Assembly: GCA_029558955.1 (NCBI GenBank)
Contig: JAKQCW010000303.1
Coordinates: 1-42,247 of the forward strand
Length of the DNA: 42,247 nucleotides
Reading direction: 5' to 3'
Source of the DNA: Chloroflexota bacterium
Lineage (GTDB): Bacteria > Chloroflexota > Anaerolineae > JAAEKA01
Shown here: positions 32,461 to 39,432 of the stretch, one piece after another
How the letters are laid out: each line of letters opens with the position of its first letter
How positions within the stretch are numbered: position 1 is the stretch's first letter
The notes under the pieces: generated by a model
The model's database searches: none
Told to the model about the DNA's origin: nothing
The model's input: the letters and a program-made list of their open reading frames with translations, nothing else
Made by a program: the position numbers and the translations under genes

Positions 32461-33543
32461 ATGAACGACCGACCTCGCGCCGTGCTGCATCTGGACCTGG
32501 ACGCCTTCTTCGCCGCCGTGGAGATCCTGGAAAACCCCGCGTTGGCCGGCAAGCCGGTGCTGATCGGCGGCCGGCCGCAGCAGCGCGGCGTGGTGGCAAC
32601 CGCTTCCTATGCGGCGCGCGCCTTCGGCTGCCGTTCCGCCATGCCCATGGCCCAGGCGCTCAAGCTCTGCCCCGAGGCCATCGTGCTGCCGGTGCGCCAC
32701 GCCCTCTATCGTCAGTACTCCCGCCGCGTCATGGCGCTGCTGCACGCCCTGACCCACCTGGTGGAACAGGTCAGCATCGACGAGGCCTTTCTGGAGCTGA
32801 CGGAGCAGATCGCCGCCTGGCAGGAGGCGGTGGAGATCGCCCGCCGGCTGCAACAGCAGGTGCAGGAGGAGATCGGCCTGTCGGCCTCGCTGGGGGTGGC
32901 CAGCAACAAGCAGGTGGCCAAAGTGGCGTCGGATTTCGACAAGCCGGGTGGGCTGACCGTGGTGCGGCCGGGCGAGGAGGCCATCTTCCTGGCCGAGTTG
33001 CCGGCCCGGGCGCTGTGGGGCGTCGGCCCGGTGACGGCTCAGCGGCTGGCCGGCATGGGGGTACACACCGTGGGCGAGCTGGCCAACCTGCCCGAAGCGA
33101 CGCTGCGCGCCGCCTTTGGTCGGCACGGCCCGGACCTGGGCCGCCGGGCGCGCGGCATCGACGAGAGCCCCATCGTCGTCGAGCACCAGCGCAAGTCCAT
33201 CAGCCAGGAGCGCACCTTCGACCGCGACATCGCCGAGCTGCGGCCGCTGAAGCAGCAGCTCTGGCGCATGAGCCAGGCCGTGGCCGGCGACCTGCAGCGC
33301 CGCCAGGTGGCAGGGGGTGTGGTGGCCATCAAGCTGCGCTACAGCGACTTCACCACCCTGACCCGCCAGATGACTCTGCCTGTGCCCAGCGACGACGCCA
33401 TCGAGATCTACCGCGCCGGCCTCACCCTGCTGGAGCGCGCCTGGGAAACGGGACGTCCCGTGCGCCTGCTGGGCGTCGGCGCGCACCAGTTGATGGAACC
33501 AACGAGGCAGTTGTCGTTGTTCGACCACGCGGCAGGTGATTGA
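32461..33543 (+). CDS. dinB: DNA polymerase IV (Y-family)
   Basis: Error-prone translesion DNA polymerase, 360 residues. The Y-family signatures are LHLDLDAFFAAVE near 9-21 (metal-binding Asp), ASYAARAFGCRSAMPM near 48, and VEQVSIDEAFLEL near 101-113 (SIDE with the catalytic Asp/Glu). The C-terminus ends in QLSLF, the canonical sliding-clamp-binding peptide. The family's little-finger domain (RTFDRDIAEL...) is present. The start is ATG 32461, 6 nt after a -10 box. It is followed immediately by the restriction-modification pair, whose promoter -35 overlaps the dinB stop. Confidence 0.95.
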   Translation: MNDRPRAVLHLDLDAFFAAVEILENPALAGKPVLIGGRPQQRGVVATASYAARAFGCRSAMPMAQALKLCPEAIVLPVRHALYRQYSRRVMALLHALTHLVEQVSIDEAFLELTEQIAAWQEAVEIARRLQQQVQEEIGLSASLGVASNKQVAKVASDFDKPGGLTVVRPGEEAIFLAELPARALWGVGPVTAQRLAGMGVHTVGELANLPEATLRAAFGRHGPDLGRRARGIDESPIVVEHQRKSISQERTFDRDIAELRPLKQQLWRMSQAVAGDLQRRQVAGGVVAIKLRYSDFTTLTRQMTLPVPSDDAIEIYRAGLTLLERAWETGRPVRLLGVGAHQLMEPTRQLSLFDHAAGD

Positions 33544-33568
33544 CTCACCCTGCAAGTTGACCTATAAT
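33540..33568 (+). promoter_or_regulatory. Predicted promoter of the restriction-modification operon
   Basis: TTGACT (33540-33545), overlapping the dinB TGA, a 17-bp spacer, then TATAAT (33563-33568), and TCGCCC to ATG 33575. The predicted +1 is at the ATG. If the later ATG 33593 is used, it has a short leader with AGGA 4 nt before it. Confidence 0.8.
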
Positions 33569-33574
33569 TCGCCC

Positions 33575-34579
33575 ATGGCCCTTCAGGATTCGATGATCCA
33601 GATCAAAGACCGTGTGCTGCCCGACCAGCTACAGGGCATCAGCAAAGACCGCATCCGGGCAACGCTGCGCGCCATCGACCGCGAATCCGACGACATGGTC
33701 GACGCGGTATTTGCCCTGCTGGACGACATCACGCCCAGCCTTTTCCCCAAGGCGCAGCTAGATGCCAGGTTCTGCGATGGCGCATCGACCCAGCACATCG
33801 CTGCCCATGTGGGCATGTGGCAGCGCGGCGGGGCCAGACTCGACCGCGAGGGCCGTGACTACTGGATCAAACCATTGCGCGATATCGGCGCCATTGAGCC
33901 TGTCTACCTGAAGCCGGACGTCGGGGTGTTCATCCTTGGCCATCCTGTGCCAAAGTCACCCAATTCCGCCTATCGGCTTGCGGCCAGCTTCCGTGAGGTT
34001 CTGACGGCGCCAGAGAGCGAATGGGAGCCCCGTCTGCAAGCATGGATCCAAGAGGACACCGTGCGGGCACGCCTTCAGCGCCAGGCGGAATTGTCGCAAC
34101 TCGCCCGTTCAGCCGTCGACACCAAACATAGCGACCTGGTGCAGGCTTGCCAAATGTTCTATGCTCCAGCCTTTCTGCCAGGCTTTCAGGTTGTCTATGT
34201 GGACGACGCCGATGGCGACCGCGTCTCAGAAGCCCAGCGCGCCGCGCTCACGCAAGCCGGAATCTCGCTGACGCTGGCCGATGCCATGCCAGACATTCTC
34301 CTGTGGAACGCGGAGACCAATTGGCTCTGGGTCATTGAGGCCGTCGCCAGCGATGGAGAAGTTGATTTGCACAAAGTGCAGCAGCTCTCGGAGCTGGCAC
34401 GACGGTCAGGAAAACCAGGGATCGGATTCACCACAGCCTATCAAACCTGGAAGGCGGCGGCGGCCCGCCAGTCGAGGTATAAGAACCTGCCGCCCGGCAC
34501 CCACCTTTGGATCATGGAAGATCCCACCAAACAGTTCCATGCGCTGGAGGCAATCTCCCTGCCAGGGACGAAGGTGTAA
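33575..34579 (+). CDS. BsuBI/PstI-family type II restriction endonuclease
   Basis: Cuts unmodified DNA; characterised family members recognise CTGCAG. 334 residues from ATG 33575 (or 328 from 33593), the family's normal size. The C-terminal half has the PD-(D/E)xK pattern of this family: PDILLWNAETNWLWVIEAVASDGEVDLHK, with Asp240 and Glu255 as the likely catalytic acids, then KPGIGFTTAYQTW, another family block. The N-terminal domain (DRIRATLRAIDRESDD...) matches the BsuBI/PstI N-terminal helical region. It is followed after 6 nt by the methyltransferase. Base composition is visibly lower in GC than in dinB (30 of 60 G+C at 34141-34200 against 48 of 60 at 33121-33180), which points to horizontal acquisition. 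Order is R before M; no C protein is visible. Confidence 0.88.
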   Translation: MALQDSMIQIKDRVLPDQLQGISKDRIRATLRAIDRESDDMVDAVFALLDDITPSLFPKAQLDARFCDGASTQHIAAHVGMWQRGGARLDREGRDYWIKPLRDIGAIEPVYLKPDVGVFILGHPVPKSPNSAYRLAASFREVLTAPESEWEPRLQAWIQEDTVRARLQRQAELSQLARSAVDTKHSDLVQACQMFYAPAFLPGFQVVYVDDADGDRVSEAQRAALTQAGISLTLADAMPDILLWNAETNWLWVIEAVASDGEVDLHKVQQLSELARRSGKPGIGFTTAYQTWKAAAARQSRYKNLPPGTHLWIMEDPTKQFHALEAISLPGTKV

Positions 34580-34585
34580 GCAACT

Positions 34586-36169
34586 GTGTTAGAGCAGCCA
34601 CCTGCCATCGCTCAGATGGCGCCCGCAGAGTCGATACTGTCCGCCCATGCAGACCGGCGAAGGCTACAGACTTCGCCTGCGCTGCAGTTGGCGCAAAAGG
34701 CTCAGTTGGGGCAGTACATGACCTCCGCGCCGATCGCGGAGTTCATGGCCTCCCTGTTCTCCCCGCTTGGGCCGCGCGAGATTCGACTGCTCGATCCGGG
34801 CGCAGGGGTAGGATCGCTGACCGCAGCTTTCGTACAGCGGGCATGTCGTGAACCGGTTCGACCGCAACGCATCGTCGTCACGGCTTTCGAGGTCGATCCG
34901 CTGCTGCAGACGCCTCTGCGGGCAACCCTGAATGACTGCGCGGACGCGGCCAGAGCGGCTGGCGTCCCCTTCTCAGCCACGGTTATTCCCCTCGATTTCA
35001 TCGAGCACGCCAGTCAAGCCCTGGAGGGTGGCCTGTTCAGCCAGCCCATTTCCTTTACCCACGTCATCACCAACCCGCCCTACAAGAAGATCAGCAGCCA
35101 GTCGATCCATCGCCGGCTGTTGAGCAATCTTGGGGTCGAGGTCACCAATCTCTATGCGGCCTTCGTGGCGCTGTCGATCATGCTGCTGGAACCAAACGGC
35201 GAGTTGGCGGCGATCACACCGCGCAGCTTCTGCAATGGCCCCTATTTCCTGCCATTTCGCCGGCTGCTGCTGTCTGAGATGGGACTGCGTCGAATTCACA
35301 CGTTCGATGCCCGAGACATCGCCTTCAAAGACGACGGCGTCCTGCAAGAAAACATCATCTATTGGGCGACAAAATCTCAACAGCCGGCAACGGTTGAGCT
35401 GTCATCGAGCCACGGCATCGACCTGCAACCCGACGCCATCCGCAGCATTTCCTTTGCGGAGATCGTCGATGCACAGGATGCCAATCTGGTCATCCAGATT
35501 CCAACAACACAAGAGGACACTGCGATTGCCAGGCAGATGAGATCGCTGGGCAGTTCGTTGGCAGATCTTGGCATCTCCGTCTCCACGGGCCCGGTGGTCG
35601 AATTTCGTCTCAAGCCCTACATCCATCGCACTGCCGTGCTTGGCACTGTTCCCTTGATCTATCCTGCCCATTTTCAGCGCGGCTATGTTTCATGGCCGCG
35701 CCCCAATGGCAAGAAACCCAATGCCCTGGAGGACAAGCCGGCAACGCGCAAATGGTTGATGCCGCAGGGTTGCTACACCCTGACACGCCGCTTCTCATCC
35801 AAAGAAGAACGACGACGCATCTACGCAGCCGTCTACGATCCGGCGCGGGTCGACACTGAGCACGTTGGTTTTGAAAACCATCTCAACGTCTTTCACGAGA
35901 ATGGCCGTGGTCTGCCACCGCTGCTGGCGCGGGGCCTTTGCCTCTACCTGAACTCGACTGTCATCGATCGCTACTTCCGCTTGTTCAACGGCCACACCCA
36001 GGTCAACGCGTCCGATTTGCGGGCGTTGCCTTACCCGAGTCGCGCCACGCTCATCGCCTTGGGCGAGCAAGCTTCTGAAGACGCCCTGCCGCCGCAGGAA
36101 ACCATCGATCAATGGGTAGACGCGGTGGTTTTCAGCGAACTGACCGGCGCCAATATGTCGCCAGCATAG
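34586..36169 (+). CDS. Type II N6-adenine DNA methyltransferase of the BsuBI/PstI system
   Basis: Methylates adenine in the recognition site to protect host DNA from the endonuclease upstream. 527 residues, near the PstI/BsuBI methylase size. AdoMet motif I is LLDPGAGVGSLTAAF (Asp70 in it) and catalytic motif IV is NPPYKK (Asn163). Later blocks typical of Eco57I-like N6A methylases follow: LAAITPRSFCNGPYFLPFR near 212-230 and NHLNVFHENGRGLPPLLARGLCLYLNS near 430-456. The GTG start at 34586 follows the endonuclease stop by 6 nt, so the two are coupled; a GAAGG stretch lies 11 nt upstream. It has the same lower-GC character as the endonuclease. Confidence 0.9.
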   Translation: MLEQPPAIAQMAPAESILSAHADRRRLQTSPALQLAQKAQLGQYMTSAPIAEFMASLFSPLGPREIRLLDPGAGVGSLTAAFVQRACREPVRPQRIVVTAFEVDPLLQTPLRATLNDCADAARAAGVPFSATVIPLDFIEHASQALEGGLFSQPISFTHVITNPPYKKISSQSIHRRLLSNLGVEVTNLYAAFVALSIMLLEPNGELAAITPRSFCNGPYFLPFRRLLLSEMGLRRIHTFDARDIAFKDDGVLQENIIYWATKSQQPATVELSSSHGIDLQPDAIRSISFAEIVDAQDANLVIQIPTTQEDTAIARQMRSLGSSLADLGISVSTGPVVEFRLKPYIHRTAVLGTVPLIYPAHFQRGYVSWPRPNGKKPNALEDKPATRKWLMPQGCYTLTRRFSSKEERRRIYAAVYDPARVDTEHVGFENHLNVFHENGRGLPPLLARGLCLYLNSTVIDRYFRLFNGHTQVNASDLRALPYPSRATLIALGEQASEDALPPQETIDQWVDAVVFSELTGANMSPA

Positions 36170-36227
36170 CTTTCCCGCTCAGACCGCTGGCGCCGGGCAC
36201 ACCCGGCCCAAGCATGAAGTTGACACC

Positions 36228-36737
36228 ATGACCAAACACCTCCTCTTCATCCATGGCAAGGACGGCAGCAGCCAGGGCTTCAAGGTGCAGTTTTTGCGCC
36301 GGCTCTATCCTGACCTGCTGGCGCCTGACTTCCCCGGCGACTTCTGGCAGCGCATGGCGCGGCTGGAGCAGGTCAGCGGCGATTCGCCCGGTTGGACCAT
36401 GATCGGCTCCAGCATGGGCGGGCTGATGGCCGCGGTCTTCGCCTGCCAACACCCCGGCCAGGTGGACCGGCTGGTGCTGCTGGCGCCGGCGCTGGCCTTC
36501 ATCGACCTGGCGCAGACGCCGCTGCCCCCCAGCGACACGCCGGCGGTGATCTACCACGGCCAGCAGGATGAGATGGTGCCGCTGGAAAGGACGCGACAGG
36601 TGGCCGAACAGCTTTTCCCCAACCTCCAGTTCCACGTGGTCAACGCCACCCACGACCTGAACCCGCTGATGGATGCCATCGACTGGCCGGCCCTGCTCGG
36701 AGCGCCGCGCCCCGGATTGCCGGGAGACCAGCCGTGA
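36228..36737 (+). CDS. Alpha/beta-fold serine hydrolase
   Basis: 169-residue small hydrolase. HLLFIHGKDGSS at the N-terminus is the oxyanion region, the nucleophile elbow is GSSMGG (about 63-68), the acid is in YHGQQDEMVP near 120, and the His is in VNATHDLNP near 145. Its size fits the YqiA/UPF0227- or RBBP9-like small esterases. It overlaps plsC by 4 nt (GTGA), so the two genes are translationally coupled; a lipid or acyl-ester substrate is plausible by association only. Confidence 0.85.
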   Translation: MTKHLLFIHGKDGSSQGFKVQFLRRLYPDLLAPDFPGDFWQRMARLEQVSGDSPGWTMIGSSMGGLMAAVFACQHPGQVDRLVLLAPALAFIDLAQTPLPPSDTPAVIYHGQQDEMVPLERTRQVAEQLFPNLQFHVVNATHDLNPLMDAIDWPALLGAPRPGLPGDQP

Positions 36738-37516
36738 TCGCCTATCCGCGCGCGGTGTTGCGCTTCCTCTACGGCGTCCCCACCCTGATCCTGGTCACCG
36801 TGGGCATCGTGCTGCTCTCCTGGATTCCCATCCGGCGACGCGGCGTGCGCCTGGCCTCCTGGTTCTTCGCCTGGGGGGTGCGCATCGTCATGCCCGCGCT
36901 GGGGCTGCGCTTCATCTGCCACGACCCCCAGATCATCACCCAGCACCGCGGCCTGATCCTCTCCAACCACGTCTCCTTCTTCGACACCCTGGTGATGAGC
37001 TATCTCCTGCCCATGCGCTACGTCTCCAAGGCCGAGGTCAGGAAATGGCCCTTCATCGGCCAGATCGCCGCGGCCACTGGCACCATGTTCGTGGACCGCA
37101 ACGACAAGAGCAAGCGCGCCGACGTGCGCCAGCAGGTGATCGCCAGCCTGCGCCAGAGCCAATATCCCCCGATTGTCATCTTCCCGGAGGGCAAGCGCAA
37201 CCCGGAAGACACCCTGCTCCCCTTCCGCTATGGCGTCTTCGAGATCGCCCAGGAGACCGGCATGCCCTACCTGCTCTGCGCCATCCACTACGAGGACACC
37301 GCGTCCATGACCTGGCAGAGCCACAAGGAGAGCGTGACCACCTCCATCAAGCGCGTCGCGCTGCGCGACACCAGCCGGGTCTGGCTGGTTCCGCTCAAAG
37401 TCGTGCAGCCGCAGCCGGGCGATGACCCCCAGCAATTGGCCGCCGAGGCGCGTGAGATCGTGGGCGAGGCGTTGCGCCAGATGCGCAGCGCCGGACAGGT
37501 CGCCGCGCCCAGGTGA
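36734..37516 (+). CDS. plsC: 1-acyl-sn-glycerol-3-phosphate acyltransferase (PlsC family)
   Basis: Adds the second acyl chain to lysophosphatidate in phospholipid synthesis, at the inner membrane. 260 residues with an N-terminal membrane anchor (VLRFLYGVPTLILVTVGIVLLSW, about 8-30). The acyltransferase blocks are ILSNHVSFFDTLV (HxxxxD, about 75-87), GTMFVDRND near 116, and VIFPEGKRNPEDTLLPFRYG near 153-172. The GTG start overlaps the hydrolase stop by 4 nt. It is convergent with a minus-strand GNAT gene. Confidence 0.93.
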   Translation: MIAYPRAVLRFLYGVPTLILVTVGIVLLSWIPIRRRGVRLASWFFAWGVRIVMPALGLRFICHDPQIITQHRGLILSNHVSFFDTLVMSYLLPMRYVSKAEVRKWPFIGQIAAATGTMFVDRNDKSKRADVRQQVIASLRQSQYPPIVIFPEGKRNPEDTLLPFRYGVFEIAQETGMPYLLCAIHYEDTASMTWQSHKESVTTSIKRVALRDTSRVWLVPLKVVQPQPGDDPQQLAAEAREIVGEALRQMRSAGQVAAPR

Positions 37517-37552
37517 TCGCGACGCGCTGCCCCCGTCCCCTTCGCGCAGAAC

Positions 37553-38062
37553 TCACTCCGGCGCACCGGCTGGTCTGAAGCGGGCCATGGCGTACACGTC
37601 CACGTACCGGCCGTCGCGGAAGGAATACTGGCGCAGCGTGCCTTCGATGACAAAGCCGGCCCGCTGGTAGAGCCGCACGGCCGGCTCGTTGTCCGTGTAG
37701 ACCTCCAGCTCCAACCGCTGCACGTTGAGCCAGTTGTCAGCCACATCCAGCGCGGCCTGCATCAAGGCTGTGCCGACGCCCTGGCCCTGGAAGTCATCGC
37801 GCACGGAGATGCCGATCCCGGCGGCGTGCTGGCGGCGCGGGCGGTTGGGATTGGTGTGGATGTTCAGATGGCCCACCACCTCGCCCTCGACGCAGGCCAC
37901 GATCCCGTAGATCCCTTCGGGCGGTTCGGCCAGCCGCTTGCGCCACATCTCCAGCGAGGGAAAGGGCAACTGGGTGGTGCCCCAGATGACCTGCCGGCCT
38001 GAATAGAGCCGGTGCAGCGCCTCATGGTCCGTTGGTTCGACCCGTCTGATGGTGATGTTCAT
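37553..38062 (-). CDS. GNAT-family N-acetyltransferase
   Basis: 169 residues. ITIRRVEPTDHEALHRLYSG starts the fold; the acetyl-CoA loop is GIGISVRDDFQGQGVGTALMQAALDVADNW (about 83-112, with QGQGVG), followed by NVQRLELEVYTDNEPAVRLYQRAGFVIEGTLRQYSF, typical of PhnO/RimI-like and YhhY-like small-molecule acetyltransferases. The substrate is unknown. It starts 10 nt after the SnoaL-like gene, so the two form a minus-strand pair. Confidence 0.9.
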   Translation of the reverse strand: MNITIRRVEPTDHEALHRLYSGRQVIWGTTQLPFPSLEMWRKRLAEPPEGIYGIVACVEGEVVGHLNIHTNPNRPRRQHAAGIGISVRDDFQGQGVGTALMQAALDVADNWLNVQRLELEVYTDNEPAVRLYQRAGFVIEGTLRQYSFRDGRYVDVYAMARFRPAGAPE

Positions 38063-38072
38063 GGCAGGTTTG

Positions 38073-38447
38073 CTAACCCTTCACGTATGACAGCTTCTCG
38101 CTGATCAGCCCATCCGTCACGGAAAAAATGTCCACGCCGCGCACATGGCCCGGCGCGCCGGCCGCATCGACCCAGTCATAGCGCCAACGCATCACGCACT
38201 GACGGCCCAGGCCGAAGATTTCTTCGATCTGAATGTGGGCCTGGGGCGATGCGGCGAAGAACTCCTGCCAGAACTGCGTCACCGCCGCTTTGCCTTTGTA
38301 GGCTGTGCCGTCCGGCGCGGGGCTGGTGTTCTCGAAGAGACAGTCCTCGCTCATCAGCGCCATCATTGCCGGGACATCGTGCCGGTTGAAGGCGTCGTTG
38401 AACGCCAACGCCGCGCGCATCGCCGCTTCGATCTTGGTCATTTTCAT
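38073..38447 (-). CDS. SnoaL/NTF2-like family protein
   Basis: 124 residues with the cone-shaped alpha+beta barrel pattern: a helical start AALAFNDAFNRHDVPAMMALMSEDCLFENTSP (12-43), then beta strands GTAYKGKAAVTQFWQEFF, HIQIEEIFGLGRQCVMRWRYDWV and GVDIFSVTDGLISEKLSYV. Proteins of this type are polyketide cyclases, isomerases or scaffolds; the catalytic residues needed for a firm call are not evident. It precedes the GNAT gene in a two-gene unit. Confidence 0.82.
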   Translation of the reverse strand: MKMTKIEAAMRAALAFNDAFNRHDVPAMMALMSEDCLFENTSPAPDGTAYKGKAAVTQFWQEFFAASPQAHIQIEEIFGLGRQCVMRWRYDWVDAAGAPGHVRGVDIFSVTDGLISEKLSYVKG

Positions 38448-38621
38448 GGTGAACGATTACCTCTGTACTGCAACTAAACGGCGCGGGCCTGCGAATCTCG
38501 CGTCGATTCGGCAACGGCCACTGGGAGTATCATCACAATGACCTGTCGTTGGGTCTGGTAAAATGATGCAGCGCGCAACAGAGACTCCGAAATCTGGCGC
38601 GACCCCCCTCAGGAGCAATCT

Positions 38622-39401
38622 GTGTTAAAACTGCGCGCCAAGAGCCGCCCTCGCCCGCCAGCCGGCGCCGGCGGCTATCACCACGGCAACACCCACCTGA
38701 TCGACCTGCGTTCGGTCACCAAGAGCTACCAGACCGCAGCCGGCGAATTTCCCGCGCTCAGGCAGATCGACCTGCTGGTCGACCGCGGCGAATTCGTGGC
38801 GGTGGTCGGCAAATCGGGCAGCGGCAAGTCCACCCTGATCAACATGGTCACCGGCATCGACCGGCCCACCGCCGGCCAGGTGTTGATCGGCGACACGGCG
38901 GTCCACACCCTGAGCGAGGGGCAGATGGCGGTCTGGCGCGGCAAGCATGTGGGGGTGATCTTCCAGTTCTTCCAGTTGCTGCCGACGCTGACGGTGCTGG
39001 AAAACGTCATGCTGCCCATGGACTTCTGCAACACCTACCCCAGCCGGGCGCGGGTGCAGCGCGCCATGGCCCTGCTGGAGGAGGTGGCCATGGTCGAACA
39101 CGCCGACAAACTGCCCTCGGCCACCTCCGGCGGCCAGCAGCAGCGGGTGGCCATCGCCCGCGCCCTGGCCAACGACCCTGACATCATCGTGGCCGACGAG
39201 CCCACCGGCAACCTGGACAGCAAGACCGCCGACGCGGTCTTTCAGCTCTTCCAACGCCTGGTGGATGAAGGCAAGACGATCCTGATGGTGACGCACGACG
39301 AGGAGCTGGCCCGCCGCGCCGGCCGGACGGTGACGATTGCCGATGGGTTGATCGTGAGTGATACGGCGCGCGGGGGCCGCAATGGGGAGTTGGGGCAATG
39401 A
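38622..39401 (+). CDS. ABC transporter ATP-binding protein, LolD/MacB type
   Basis: ATPase of a MacB/LolCDE-like exporter; 259 residues. Walker [10 protein letters not shown] is near 65-73, the Q-loop [16 protein letters not shown] near 108-123, the signature [14 protein letters not shown] near 165-178, Walker [14 protein letters not shown] near 187-199, and the H-loop MVTHDEEL near 224. GTG 38622 has AGGAG 6 nt upstream; a later start near [10 protein letters not shown] would also keep the domain. It is transcribed with the permease 31 nt downstream. It probably energises export of lipids, lipoproteins or drugs; the cargo cannot be read from sequence. Confidence 0.93.
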   Translation: MLKLRAKSRPRPPAGAGGYHHGNTHLIDLRSVTKSYQTAAGEFPALRQIDLLVDRGEFVAVVGKSGSGKSTLINMVTGIDRPTAGQVLIGDTAVHTLSEGQMAVWRGKHVGVIFQFFQLLPTLTVLENVMLPMDFCNTYPSRARVQRAMALLEEVAMVEHADKLPSATSGGQQQRVAIARALANDPDIIVADEPTGNLDSKTADAVFQLFQRLVDEGKTILMVTHDEELARRAGRTVTIADGLIVSDTARGGRNGELGQ

Positions 39402-39432
39402 GGCATTGGGGAATGGGCCATGGAGCGATGGG
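39402..39432 (+). other. G-rich ATGGGG-type stretch between ABC ATPase and permease
   Basis: From about 39382 into this spacer, units like AATGGGGAG, AATGAGGCATTGGGG and AATGGGCCATGGAG recur with loose spacing. It looks like a repeat relic but is in the position of the permease's translation start, with GGAG 7 nt before ATG 39433. Confidence 0.45.

Noticed and set aside
36170..36227. Terminator after the methyltransferase (GCCGGG-CACA-CCCGGC)
   Set aside because: The stem is only 6 bp and no T-run follows; not strong enough to list.
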